Assembly: GCA_030425425.1 (NCBI GenBank)
Contig: JAUIAO010000008.1
Span: 1-64,000, forward strand
Length of the DNA stretch: 64,000 nt
From: Bacteroidia bacterium
GTDB taxonomy: Bacteria; Bacteroidota; Bacteroidia; Cytophagales; Cyclobacteriaceae
Direction of reading: 5' to 3'
Every line of letters starts with the position of its first letter. Position 1 is the first letter of the stretch. Below, in pieces: positions 53,109 through 62,427 of the stretch. A program made the position numbers and the translations under genes. A model generated the notes under the pieces. The model saw only the letters and a program-made list of their open reading frames with translations, had not been told where the DNA came from and searched no databases.

Positions 53109-54212
53109 ATGCGCTTCAAACACATTCTATCATTTTTCTTGATTGTCGTTTTGCTATTTGCAGCAGATGATGCGGATGCTCAAAGACGAAGAAGAAACAA
53201 ATACAAAAGGAGAAAAGTCAGAAACAAAAGTATTTCTAAGTACAGAGGTGGGTCCGTTGGTGGAAAATTCCGCCCATACACTTTCATTTCTTACAATGTA
53301 AATGCTTTGAATTATTACGGTGATCTGGCCCCGGTAAATCAGGCCGCAAGTACGGATGTGTCATGGACCAGACCAGGAGCAGGAGTTAACATTGGATATA
53401 AATTCAATCCTTATCTCACTTTTAGAGCTGGGTTGAACTACGGACGGATTACAGGAGACGATAACAAAACAAAGGCTGAGGGCTATGACAATGCACCACG
53501 ATATTATCGAAACCTGAGTTTCAGAAATGATATCAAAGAGTTTCAGGTTGGTTTTGAATTAAGCTTAATTCCTAATTACGGTGGTCCAAATGTCAGGAAA
53601 CCATTTAATGCTTATCTGTTTGCAGGTGCTGCAATTTTTCATCATGAGCCAAAAGGTCTTGTACCTGATTTTGATTATGTCACAGGGGGAGCGAATTCTA
53701 CAGTAAAAGCTCCCTCGGCAGGTAAATGGGTAAGGCTCAGGCCACTTGGGACCGAAGGGCAATATATAGACGGTGTTGGCGTTAAAAAGCCGTATCTTCC
53801 TTTTTCTTATGCCATACCGCTGGGAGTAGGAGTGCGAATGAGATTGTCCGGCCCGTTTGATTTAGGTTTTGAGACCACTTACAGGTTTTTATTCACGGAT
53901 TACATTGATGATGTGAGTAATAACTATGTAAGCTTTGATAATTTTGATGATCCTTTGGCAAAAATTATGTCGGATAGAAGTGCTGAACCAGTTGGCATTT
54001 TGACTGGAGATGTGAGAGGATTACCGGTATCTAGTCAGACTCTGGCAGATGGTCAGACTTACTACACTGTTTCTGGTGAATATGCTCCAGGAGGAGGATT
54101 GGCGAATGGTGCCAAAAGAGGAAACCCTAAAGATGGTGATACTTATTTTATGACTACTGTTCGACTTATTTGGATACTAGGAAAGACAAAGAAAACAGCC
54201 AAATTCAGATAA
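53109..54212 (+). CDS. DUF6089-like outer-membrane beta-barrel protein with Arg/Lys-rich N-terminus
   Basis: The ATG at 53109 gives 367 residues with signal MRFKHILSFFLIVVLLFA and cleavage near DADAQ. A longer frame from a TTG at 53079 adds ten residues before the signal and is rejected. The mature N-terminus is very basic (RRRRNKYKRRKVRNK), followed by barrel strands (NALNYYGDLAPVNQ, PGAGVNIGYKFNPYLTFRAG). These proteins are conserved next to uppS-bamA in Bacteroidota; the function is not known. The basic patch may contact LPS or peptidoglycan, which is inference. Confidence 0.82.
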   Translation: MRFKHILSFFLIVVLLFAADDADAQRRRRNKYKRRKVRNKSISKYRGGSVGGKFRPYTFISYNVNALNYYGDLAPVNQAASTDVSWTRPGAGVNIGYKFNPYLTFRAGLNYGRITGDDNKTKAEGYDNAPRYYRNLSFRNDIKEFQVGFELSLIPNYGGPNVRKPFNAYLFAGAAIFHHEPKGLVPDFDYVTGGANSTVKAPSAGKWVRLRPLGTEGQYIDGVGVKKPYLPFSYAIPLGVGVRMRLSGPFDLGFETTYRFLFTDYIDDVSNNYVSFDNFDDPLAKIMSDRSAEPVGILTGDVRGLPVSSQTLADGQTYYTVSGEYAPGGGLANGAKRGNPKDGDTYFMTTVRLIWILGKTKKTAKFR

Positions 54213-54213
54213 A

Positions 54214-54921
54214 TTGATAAAAAGACTTTTAAGCGTAGTATTGTTTTTTCCATTGTTTCTAAATGCTCAGTTCTTGGAATTCGGTGGAGGGCTTGGTTCT
54301 ATGTACTACACTGGAGATTTAACTCATACGGTAGATTTTAGTCAGAGTCATTTAGCTTTCAGTGGTGTTTATCGAATGAATTTTTCACCAGAACTTAGTT
54401 TTAAACTTGGTCTGGCGTATGGGAAAATCAGTGGTAACGATGACAAGCCAATTGATGTGCTAGGCGAAAACAGAGATTTCAGCTTTAATCATCAGCTGAT
54501 TGAATTCAGTTCTGTTTTTGAATATCACTTCTTGAATTACCGAGACCCTAACAATGTGTTACCCTTAGCTCCTTACGTGTTTTTTGGGTTCGGTTTTACT
54601 CGGATTACAGATCCGGTTCCTTCTTATGAAGACTATAACTCTACACAACCGGTGCTTCCGATGGGTGCGGGAGTGAAATATGTTTTTTCTAAACGATTCA
54701 CGATAACCGGAGAAATAGGAGCCAGGAAAACATGGTTTGATTACCTTGATGGTATTTCTGATGGTGATACTTACATCAAAAATTACCGATATGGTAATCC
54801 GAATGATAATGATTGGTATTTTTTTACAGGCATTCAGCTAACCTATGTGCTATACAAAGTGCCTTGCCCTTTCCCTTATGTGCCTAATCAGAGTATCCTA
54901 AACAGGATCAAGGCTCACTAA
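54214..54921 (+). CDS. DUF6089-like outer-membrane beta-barrel protein, second copy
   Basis: This 235-residue paralogue of the preceding gene (GGGLGSMYYTGDLTHTVDF, LSFKLGLAYGKISGNDDKP parallel the first copy) has a signal peptide ending LNAQ. The start is TTG, 1 bp after the upstream stop, with no alternative Met before the signal. It lacks the basic N-terminal patch. Tandem position, coupling and shared pattern suggest the two barrels form a pair. It is followed by an 82-bp gap before uppS. Confidence 0.8.
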   Translation: MIKRLLSVVLFFPLFLNAQFLEFGGGLGSMYYTGDLTHTVDFSQSHLAFSGVYRMNFSPELSFKLGLAYGKISGNDDKPIDVLGENRDFSFNHQLIEFSSVFEYHFLNYRDPNNVLPLAPYVFFGFGFTRITDPVPSYEDYNSTQPVLPMGAGVKYVFSKRFTITGEIGARKTWFDYLDGISDGDTYIKNYRYGNPNDNDWYFFTGIQLTYVLYKVPCPFPYVPNQSILNRIKAH

Positions 54922-55003
54922 TCGTTAAAAAATGTTTAAACATTCTTAGTTACTAAAAAAAAACACACCTTTGTGGTCTTTCGTAATTTGACCCTAATTG
55001 TGG

Positions 55004-55744
55004 ATGGAAGAGATAATAAAACAAGGCAATTTACCCAAGCATATTGCCGTTATTATGGATGGTAATGGGAGGTGGGCCAAAAAGCAGGGAGCAGCAAGAA
55101 TTTTTGGTCATAGAAATGCTATTAAGGCAGTTAGAGATACTACGGAAGGATGTGCAGAATTAGGGATTTCGTGTTTGACATTGTATGCATTTAGCACAGA
55201 AAATTGGTCAAGACCGGAGCAGGAGGTCAAAGGACTGATGAATTTATTGGTGTCTACAATAAACGATGAGGTACCCACACTTCAGAAGAATAATATCAGT
55301 CTTGGGGCAATTGGTGATATTACAATGCTACCTGAAAAGGCACAGATCAAATTGGCAGAAGCAATGGCACAAACGTCTTCCAATACAGGCTTGAAATTGG
55401 TATTGGCCCTGAATTATAGTGGCAGATGGGATTTGACTAATGCTATTAAAAATATAGCTGTAGATGTGGAATCTGGTAAAATTCATTCAGAAGAGATACA
55501 TCAGGATTTAATTAACAAATACTTATCAACAAGCACTTATCCAGATCCGGAATTATTGATCAGGACTAGTGGTGAGATGCGTATCAGTAATTTTTTGCTT
55601 TGGCAAATGGCATACACTGAGTTGTTTTTTACACCAGTATTATGGCCTGATTTTAGGAAGGAACATTTGTTGGAGGCAGTAAAAGCATATCAAAATAGGG
55701 AAAGACGGTTCGGTAAAACCAGTGAACAATTGAATAAAGAATAA
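55004..55744 (+). CDS. uppS: Isoprenyl transferase (undecaprenyl diphosphate synthase family)
   Basis: The ATG at 55004 gives 246 residues (MEEIIKQGNLPKHIAVIMDG). Catalytic motifs are IMDGNGRWA (with the essential Asp), FGHRNA, TLYAFSTENWSRP, and the C-terminal RTSGEMRISNFLLWQ. It extends farnesyl diphosphate with isopentenyl units to make the C55 lipid carrier for peptidoglycan and LPS. Its stop overlaps the bamA start by one base (TAATG), a conserved Bacteroidota arrangement. Confidence 0.96.
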   Translation: MEEIIKQGNLPKHIAVIMDGNGRWAKKQGAARIFGHRNAIKAVRDTTEGCAELGISCLTLYAFSTENWSRPEQEVKGLMNLLVSTINDEVPTLQKNNISLGAIGDITMLPEKAQIKLAEAMAQTSSNTGLKLVLALNYSGRWDLTNAIKNIAVDVESGKIHSEEIHQDLINKYLSTSTYPDPELLIRTSGEMRISNFLLWQMAYTELFFTPVLWPDFRKEHLLEAVKAYQNRERRFGKTSEQLNKE

Positions 55745-58398
55745 TGCGGGGGTATTTTATTTTAGTTTTAGTCTTAACAGGGACGTTCGTTTCAGCTCAG
55801 ATTAGATTCGGTCAGCGTTATAATACAACTGACCCAAATGAGCTCACCGTAAATTACTCCAGTCCCAGAGAGTTTGAAATAGCAGAAATCAGGGTAGAAG
55901 GCATTCAGTTTCTAGATAATAATGCGTTGATTTCACTTTCAGGTCTGAAAGTAGGAGATAAAATCAAGGTGCCAGGCGATGAAATCTCCTCAGCAATCAA
56001 AAAGCTATGGAAGCAAGGGATTATTGGGAATGTTTCTATCGAAGCGGAGAAAATAGAGGGAGATAATATCTGGCTGGTTATAAAATTAAGTGAGCGACCA
56101 AGACTGAACAAGTATGAAATCACAGGTGTTGGAAAAAACCAGCAATCAGAAGTTAAAGACAAAATAGAATTGGTGAGAGGAAGAATACTCACCGACGTTG
56201 TTTTGAAAAATACAGAGCTGGCTGTTAAAAAACATTTTGAGAGCAAAGGATTTCTGAATGCAGAAATTAACATTCAGCAGGTGAAAGACACCATTCTTTC
56301 AAATAGCGTCAATATTATAATTGATGTAGAGCGCAATCAGAAAGTGAAAATCAAAAGGATACATTTTTATGGAGACGATAATTTCTCTACTGCAAAGCTC
56401 AGATCTAAACTGAAAAAGACGGGAGAAAAACCACGGATCGGCTTGCCTGAAGATCTGCTTCTAAAAACATTAAATGTTTTAAAGCCAAAGAATTTAGTTC
56501 ATTTTCTTACACATAAGAGGGAAAGCAATTGGCTTGAGGTAAAAGAGTATTTAGGAGAACAAGTGAATGTGAACATTTTCAAATCAGCGAAATATGTTCA
56601 AAGTGATTTCAAAGAAGATAAAAAGGCACTTATTGCATTCTACAATTCAAAAGGATATCGCGATGCTCAAATCGTAGATGACTCCATTTATAATTTGGAT
56701 CGTAAGTACATGAATCTGGACATATATGTTGATCCAGGTAAGAAATACTATTTTGGAGATATTAGTTGGTCTGGAAATTATCTATATGAAAATGACTTTT
56801 TAGATCAGATTTTAGGAATTGAAAAAGGAGATGTATATGACCTTGATCTGGTAAACAAGAAACTGAATTACAATCCAACTGGTACAGATATCTCATCTTT
56901 ATATATGGATGACGGTTATTTATTTTTTAGTGTAAAGCCTGTAGAAGTTTCCGTAGTAGAAGATTCAATCAATTTGGAAATGAGGATTTATGAAGGTCCT
57001 CAGGCTACCATTGACAAAATCATTATCAGTGGAAATGATAAAACGAATGATCATGTAATCCTGAGAGAAATCAGGACGCTTCCAGGTCAGAAGTTCAATA
57101 GGTCTGAATTGATAAGAACCCAAAGAGAGCTATCTCAGCTTGGATATTTTGACCCAGAACAATTAAATCCAGTGCCAATTCCAAACCCAGCAGAGGAAAC
57201 AGTGGATATAGAATGGCAACTTGTGGAGCAGCCAAATGATCAGGTTCAGTTATCAGGTGGCTGGGGCGGAAACTTCGGATTTGTGGGAACCCTTGCCTTG
57301 TCATTTAATAATTTCTCAGTAAAAAATATACCACATATTGAGAAGTGGAGACCTCTACCAATGGGTGATGGCCAAAGGTTGTCGGTTAGCTTACAGGCAA
57401 ATGGTAAACGATATCAGAGTTACTCAATCAGCTTTAATGAGCCATGGTTAGGCGGAAGAAAGCCAAATAACTTTGGAATCAGTTATAATAATTCGAGGAG
57501 TAGACAGTTCAATACTTTTAATTTTGATGCTCCTCCAAGTAATACTTTGTCTATCGCCGGGGCTACTGTGTCGCTAGGAAGAAGAGTGACCTGGCCGGAT
57601 GACTTTTTTACGATTAGTAATTCCCTTTCGTATCAGAAGTATTCTATAGAAGGGGATTCATATAGAAGGTTCTATGGGTTTAACGGTTCCTCCAACAGTA
57701 TTACATTTAATACGACCATTGCCAGAAATTCTGTTGATAATCCGATGTATCCAAGAGGAGGTTCTTCATTGAGCATTAGTGCGAATTTTACTCCACCGTA
57801 TTCTATTTGGAGAGATTTTGATTATGAAAATGCTGAAGATGATGAGCTTTATAAGCTACTTGAGTATTACAAATGGAACATGGATTTCAAGTATTATCTA
57901 AAGTTGGCAGGGAATTTGGTATTAGCACCACGTGCACACTTTGGGATGCTGGGGTCATACACAGACAAGGTTGGCGTTGGTCCGTTTGAAAGGTTCACAT
58001 TAGGAGGTAGTGGTCTTACAGGTCAAAACTTCTTATTGGGAACGGATGTGATTGGATTGAGGGGATATGAAGATAATTCGGTAACTCCTACAGAAGATGG
58101 CGTTAGAGGCGGAACTATGTTTACCAAATTTGTGATGGAACTGAGATATCCGGTTTCATTGAATCCATCAGCAACCATTTATTTATTATCGTTCTTTGAG
58201 GCAGGAAACAACTGGAATAATTTTGATAACTTCAATCCTTATAATTTATACCGATCTACAGGTGTTGGCGTTAGGATATTTATGCCGGCATTTGGATTGT
58301 TAGGATTAGATTGGGCATATGGACTGGATCCGGCACCAGGAACACGTGAGGTAAGTGGTCCTCAGTTCCATTTCTCAATCGGTCAGCAAATTAGATAA
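55744..58398 (+). CDS. bamA: Outer-membrane protein assembly factor BamA
   Basis: This 884-residue Omp85 protein has a signal peptide (1-18), five POTRA domains (about 40-490) and a C-terminal 16-strand barrel (about 500-884) with GLRGYEDNSVTP, the conserved substrate-exit loop region. A lysine-rich insertion of about 60 residues lies in a middle POTRA domain (about 225-285), as seen in other Bacteroidota. The protein ends FHFSIGQQIR. It inserts beta-barrels into the outer membrane. It is coupled to uppS and followed by two ompH chaperone genes, so carrier lipid and barrel assembly are co-expressed. Confidence 0.96.
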   Translation: MRGYFILVLVLTGTFVSAQIRFGQRYNTTDPNELTVNYSSPREFEIAEIRVEGIQFLDNNALISLSGLKVGDKIKVPGDEISSAIKKLWKQGIIGNVSIEAEKIEGDNIWLVIKLSERPRLNKYEITGVGKNQQSEVKDKIELVRGRILTDVVLKNTELAVKKHFESKGFLNAEINIQQVKDTILSNSVNIIIDVERNQKVKIKRIHFYGDDNFSTAKLRSKLKKTGEKPRIGLPEDLLLKTLNVLKPKNLVHFLTHKRESNWLEVKEYLGEQVNVNIFKSAKYVQSDFKEDKKALIAFYNSKGYRDAQIVDDSIYNLDRKYMNLDIYVDPGKKYYFGDISWSGNYLYENDFLDQILGIEKGDVYDLDLVNKKLNYNPTGTDISSLYMDDGYLFFSVKPVEVSVVEDSINLEMRIYEGPQATIDKIIISGNDKTNDHVILREIRTLPGQKFNRSELIRTQRELSQLGYFDPEQLNPVPIPNPAEETVDIEWQLVEQPNDQVQLSGGWGGNFGFVGTLALSFNNFSVKNIPHIEKWRPLPMGDGQRLSVSLQANGKRYQSYSISFNEPWLGGRKPNNFGISYNNSRSRQFNTFNFDAPPSNTLSIAGATVSLGRRVTWPDDFFTISNSLSYQKYSIEGDSYRRFYGFNGSSNSITFNTTIARNSVDNPMYPRGGSSLSISANFTPPYSIWRDFDYENAEDDELYKLLEYYKWNMDFKYYLKLAGNLVLAPRAHFGMLGSYTDKVGVGPFERFTLGGSGLTGQNFLLGTDVIGLRGYEDNSVTPTEDGVRGGTMFTKFVMELRYPVSLNPSATIYLLSFFEAGNNWNNFDNFNPYNLYRSTGVGVRIFMPAFGLLGLDWAYGLDPAPGTREVSGPQFHFSIGQQIR

Positions 58399-58402
58399 AC
58401 CT

Positions 58403-58939
58403 ATGAGGAAGCTAGTTGTCTTTTTATCATTCATTTGTTTTTTGGCAATTAATCATACTTTTGCCCAAAAATTCGGATACGTTGATACCCAATATGTGTT
58501 GGGAAGAATGGCAGAATACAAGGAGGCTCAGGCCGAAATTGAAAAACTAGCAAAAGGATGGGAAGCGGAGATCAACGAGATGTATAAGAAGGTAGAGGAG
58601 ATGGAAGCGTCTTTGCAGGCTGAAGAGGTACTATTGACAGCAGAAATGAGCCAGGAGAGAAGACAAGAGATCGATAGAGAATGGAAAGAAGTAAAAGATT
58701 ATCAAAAGCAGATTTTTGGATTTGATGGTCTCTACTTTTTGAAAAAGAAAGAACTGATTAAACCAGTTCAGGATCAGGTATATGAGGCAGTAGAACGAGT
58801 AGCTAAAAACAATCGGTTACAAATCGTTTTCGATAAGTCGGGAGACCTGGTCATGATTTACACAGATCCTATTCATGACTATACGGATTACGTATTGGAG
58901 GAATTGGGATTAGGAGAAAACCAAGAAAATAATAATTAG
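58403..58939 (+). CDS. OmpH/Skp-family periplasmic chaperone, first copy
   Basis: The ATG at 58403 gives 178 residues; an earlier in-frame Met would overlap the end of bamA. A signal peptide (to FAQ, about residue 20) is followed by FGYVDTQYVLGRM, a long coiled coil (about 40-115) and a C-terminal strand region. Skp proteins hold unfolded barrel proteins in the periplasm and hand them to BamA. It lies 4 bp after bamA and 14 bp before a second copy. Confidence 0.92.
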   Translation: MRKLVVFLSFICFLAINHTFAQKFGYVDTQYVLGRMAEYKEAQAEIEKLAKGWEAEINEMYKKVEEMEASLQAEEVLLTAEMSQERRQEIDREWKEVKDYQKQIFGFDGLYFLKKKELIKPVQDQVYEAVERVAKNNRLQIVFDKSGDLVMIYTDPIHDYTDYVLEELGLGENQENNN

Positions 58940-58953
58940 GAAAACAATTAATC

Positions 58954-59490
58954 ATGAAAGCAAAAACCCTTTTAGTAATTGTGATGTTGATGGCTGGCGC
59001 TATCCACGTTTCAGCTCAGGACAATCTTAAAATTGGATACACCAATGCAGACTATGTGTTGAGTCTGATGCCAGAGGCAAAGCAAATAGATGCTGAACTC
59101 AAGGCATATGAAAAACAATTACAAAATCAGATACAGGCCAAGTATAACAACTTGCAGGAGAAGATGACAGATTACCAAACCAATGCAGGTTCATGGGATG
59201 ATCTGATCAGAAGTGATAAGGAGCAGGAAATTCAAACGCTACAACAAAACATTCAGCAATTTTCTCAGGATGCCGAAACACAGATGGCTAAAAAGAGAAA
59301 TACGCTTTTGAAGCCTGTCTATGAGAAGATCGGAAAAGCAATAGAAGATGTGGCTGTAGAGAACAACTACTCTCATATATTCAGCGCTGGATCTCCGGGG
59401 TTTGATGTATTGCTTTATGCTAGAGAGCAGGATGATGTGTCTGATTTGATTCTCAAAAAATTAGGAATCACACCTCCTTCAGATAATTAA
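58954..59490 (+). CDS. OmpH/Skp-family periplasmic chaperone, second copy
   Basis: This 178-residue tandem paralogue has signal peptide 1-21 (VSAQ), then IGYTNADYVLSLMPEAKQID and a Gln-rich coiled coil (about 45-115). The same length and layout as the upstream copy suggest a duplication with later divergence. Hetero-trimers of the two are possible. It is the last gene of the plus-strand run and is followed by a strong terminator. Confidence 0.93.
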   Translation: MKAKTLLVIVMLMAGAIHVSAQDNLKIGYTNADYVLSLMPEAKQIDAELKAYEKQLQNQIQAKYNNLQEKMTDYQTNAGSWDDLIRSDKEQEIQTLQQNIQQFSQDAETQMAKKRNTLLKPVYEKIGKAIEDVAVENNYSHIFSAGSPGFDVLLYAREQDDVSDLILKKLGITPPSDN

Positions 59491-59518
59491 AAGAAGAATT
59501 TTTATTGAAGAAATTAGG

Positions 59519-59549
59519 AGCCCAATTGCGAGAGTAATTGGGCTTTTTT
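59519..59549 (+). terminator. Intrinsic terminator of the YqeY-to-OmpH run
   Basis: AGCCCAATT (59519-59527) pairs perfectly with AATTGGGCT (59536-59544) and the stem runs directly into six T (59544-59549). It lies 28 bp after the second ompH stop and touches the stop codon of the convergent chromate-family transporter gene. Confidence 0.9.
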
Positions 59550-60735
59550 ATTTGAATATCAGTCCAGTTATTAAACCAACCAGGATGAGCACTGGTGTTG
59601 GTATTTTGGTGAAAAACATCAATATCATAGTCCCGAGAATTAGCACATAATTGATAGTGGATGGGTGATGTTGGAAAGGCTCAAATAATATGAAAGCTGC
59701 AGCAATCACCATTCCTGAACTCACTGCATGTATACCCTCCAGAGATGCTTTTACCATTCTGTACTTCTTGAGATCCTCCCAGAACCTGCTCACGAAGAAG
59801 ATGAAAAAGGTGCCTGGTAAAAATACACCCCCTGCCGCCATGATGCCACCCAGTACCTGCTGGAAAACATCTGTGTTTTTCATAGAGACTGTACCGATAT
59901 ATGCACTAAAAGAGAAAACAGGGCCAGGCAATGCCTGAACCATACCGTATCCGGACAAAAACTCCTCTGAAGTGAGCCATTGCTTAAACTCTACAAACTC
60001 ATTATAAAGTAGGGATATAAGAACCTGACCGCCTCCAAATATCAGACTTCCGTTACGGTAGAAGTTTTCAAAAAGCCTGATTGGAAGGTATTTGGTAATC
60101 GCTCCAATTGCCGCAACAAATACAAAAACTGCCACCCATAAAATGAAATTAGACCAATTTATTTTAATGCTGGTTTTTTCTTCTACCGGTTGCTGCTCAA
60201 ATTTGAAAGCTGTCACAAACCCTCCTGCCAAAAGCATTATCGGGAAAGCCCACGGAGTTCTGAATTGGTAAGCAGCCAACATAGAAATCATCATCAGGAA
60301 AAATCCTGTTCTCGTTTTTACTACACTGCTGGAGATTTTGTATGCACTATACCCTACTATTCCTACGGCAATAGGTTGAATGAATTTTAGAAAAGAAAGG
60401 GATATTTCCATCTCTTGAAAGACATTGATCATCAATCCCATGACGATCATGATGGTCAAGGCAGGCAGGGCCCAGATCAAAAGTGTCAGATAGGCGAGTC
60501 CTGGTCCGCCCAGTTTAAAACCTATGGCGGTGATGGTCTGTGTGGAAGTTGGTCCGGGCAGAACTTGACATAGGGCGTAGAGCTCCATCAGTTCTTGTTC
60601 TGTCAGGTAGCCGTGCTTTGTGACTAGCATATCGAGAAAGAGCCCAATATGGGCAGTTGGTCCCCCAAACGAGCTGACCGCAAGGATCAGGACATCCCTC
60701 AAAAATATGATGTATCTGACCCTTCTTACTGACAT
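59548..60735 (-). CDS. chrA: CHR-family (chromate-type) transporter
   Basis: This 395-residue polytopic membrane protein contains two CHR repeats. The first has FGGPTAHIGLF and CQVLPGPTSTQ; the second has FGGGQVLISLLYNEFV and YGMVQALPGPVFSF. Length and two-domain layout match ChrA. Members export chromate or related anions, but many have no proven substrate. The start overlaps the oxygenase stop by one base (TGATG), so the two are co-transcribed. Confidence 0.92.
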   Translation of the reverse strand: MSVRRVRYIIFLRDVLILAVSSFGGPTAHIGLFLDMLVTKHGYLTEQELMELYALCQVLPGPTSTQTITAIGFKLGGPGLAYLTLLIWALPALTIMIVMGLMINVFQEMEISLSFLKFIQPIAVGIVGYSAYKISSSVVKTRTGFFLMMISMLAAYQFRTPWAFPIMLLAGGFVTAFKFEQQPVEEKTSIKINWSNFILWVAVFVFVAAIGAITKYLPIRLFENFYRNGSLIFGGGQVLISLLYNEFVEFKQWLTSEEFLSGYGMVQALPGPVFSFSAYIGTVSMKNTDVFQQVLGGIMAAGGVFLPGTFFIFFVSRFWEDLKKYRMVKASLEGIHAVSSGMVIAAAFILFEPFQHHPSTINYVLILGTMILMFFTKIPTPVLILVGLITGLIFK

Positions 60736-61697
60736 CAGGATTTTAGGCCTAGTTCTCTCAATCGTTCATCCAGAAACTCACCGGCTGTCATATCATCGTA
60801 CCGCTTAGGGTTTTCTTCAGTCACGCAGCTTTTGAGACAGGTTAGGTCCATTTCAGAAATTGGGTGCATAAAAAATGGAATGGAAAACCTGGAAGTTCCC
60901 ATTTTCTCTTTAGGAGGATTGACTACCCTATGGATTGTGGACTTTAGCGTATGATTTGTCAACCGATCCAGCATGTCTCCGACGTTCACCACAATCTGAT
61001 CTGGTAGCGCAGTGATCGGGATCCACTCACCATCTCGTCGCTTTACCTGAAGTCCGTCCGCACTCGCCCCCATCAATAATGTGATAAGGTTGATGTCTCC
61101 ATGCTCAGCGGCTCGAACTGCATCTGAAGGAATCTCCTCTGGGTTTTCTATCGGGAAATAATGAATCTGCCGAAGTATGCTATTCCCCTGCCTCACCTTT
61201 TCGTCAAAATAGGTTTCTTCCAGCCCGAGGTGAATGGCAATTGCCCTTAACATCTGAACACCGGCCTTCTGCAGTATGTCGTATGCCTCTAGAGTATATT
61301 CTCTGAACTCAGGTACTTCTTCAGGCCAAATGTTGAAGGGATAATCGTCCGTTTTATTATCGTCAGGTTGACCCACATGATAAAATTCTTTCAAATCACC
61401 AGTGTTTCTTCCCTTTGCTTTTTCGCGGCCTTTGCTCACATATCCTCTTTGTCCTGCTAGTTCTTGTTTTTCATATTTGAGTTTTACATCATCTGGTAAG
61501 GCGAAAAACCTTTGTACCGATTGATACAGGCTTTTGGTAAGTTCATCAGAGAGGCCATGATTCTTAATAGCTACAAAGCCAATGTTTTGATAGGCATTTC
61601 CCAGTTCTTCAACAAACTTTTTCTTAGCATTTGCATCTCCGGATGTGAAGTCTGCAAGATCCAAAGAGGGGATTTCGGTGTAGAGGATTTCTTTCAT
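60735..61697 (-). CDS. Fe(II)/2-oxoglutarate-type oxygenase, isopenicillin N synthase family
   Basis: This 320-residue cytoplasmic enzyme has the N-terminal DIOX_N region (NIGFVAIKNHGLSDEL) and the catalytic facial triad His199-x-Asp201 ... His256, with the co-substrate RxS motif at Arg270/Ser272. It is a non-heme iron oxygenase. Whether it uses 2-oxoglutarate or ethylene/penicillin-type chemistry, and on what substrate, cannot be told. It lies 40 bp downstream of recO and is coupled to the transporter gene, the only hint of function. Confidence 0.9.
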   Translation of the reverse strand: MKEILYTEIPSLDLADFTSGDANAKKKFVEELGNAYQNIGFVAIKNHGLSDELTKSLYQSVQRFFALPDDVKLKYEKQELAGQRGYVSKGREKAKGRNTGDLKEFYHVGQPDDNKTDDYPFNIWPEEVPEFREYTLEAYDILQKAGVQMLRAIAIHLGLEETYFDEKVRQGNSILRQIHYFPIENPEEIPSDAVRAAEHGDINLITLLMGASADGLQVKRRDGEWIPITALPDQIVVNVGDMLDRLTNHTLKSTIHRVVNPPKEKMGTSRFSIPFFMHPISEMDLTCLKSCVTEENPKRYDDMTAGEFLDERLRELGLKS

Positions 61698-61737
61698 TTG
61701 CTTATTTGAATTCTCTCAAAAATAACCCTTCCTAATT

Positions 61738-62427
61738 TTATTGAAAAACCTGATGTAATACTTTGAGTGATTTCACCTCGGATAGCTCTGCCGTATGGTG
61801 CCGTAGATACTTAATGATTAAGTCTAATGATTTGAATCTCAATTCACCAGTGCCACCTATATCGGTTTCGTATTCCGTCTGAATAATCCTGGTAACAAAG
61901 TCGAGCATTTCGGAATCTTCTTCCAATATTTCAGAATCCATATTTTCAACCAATTCCTCGCCACGATCTACGGATAGTCCCAAATATGGAAGCATTTTTA
62001 GTAAAAAATGAAGGTGAAAATTTTCAATTTTTGAAGTTTGCCGATCGAATAATAAAACACTCTCGTGAAGAAAACTAAAAAGTTGTTCATGAGATTCTCC
62101 CTGTTCATGCTTAAGAATTTTTCCCAGTATTTCGGAGAGAAAAAGTGTGATCGAAGACTTCCTGATATCTTGCTGAATGTGATAGGTAGGAGTAAGATAT
62201 TTGTAATCCGAAATTCTTTGTATCTCGCGATTAGGTTTAATATATGCGATCAGGTCTAGTAGAGAGAATGGCTGGAAATAACCAATACTTCTCTTAGATC
62301 TGGCTGACCGAATGCCATTCACGATGAATGGTGTCAAGCCGTACTTTTCTGTGAAGATCTGAGCAATGATGCTTGTCTCCTGATATTTAAGATATTTGAT
62401 GACGATCCCTCGAGTATTGGCTATCAT
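61738..62427 (-). CDS. recO: DNA repair protein RecO
   Basis: This 229-residue protein has the N-terminal OB fold (GIVIKYLKYQETSIIAQIFT, GLTPFIVNGIRSARSKRS) and the helical C-terminal part. No Cys residues occur at all, so the zinc site found in many RecO proteins is absent. RecO works with RecR to load RecA on SSB-covered single-stranded DNA. The start codon abuts the stop of the upstream T9SS gene with no gap. Confidence 0.93.
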   Translation of the reverse strand: MIANTRGIVIKYLKYQETSIIAQIFTEKYGLTPFIVNGIRSARSKRSIGYFQPFSLLDLIAYIKPNREIQRISDYKYLTPTYHIQQDIRKSSITLFLSEILGKILKHEQGESHEQLFSFLHESVLLFDRQTSKIENFHLHFLLKMLPYLGLSVDRGEELVENMDSEILEEDSEMLDFVTRIIQTEYETDIGGTGELRFKSLDLIIKYLRHHTAELSEVKSLKVLHQVFQ

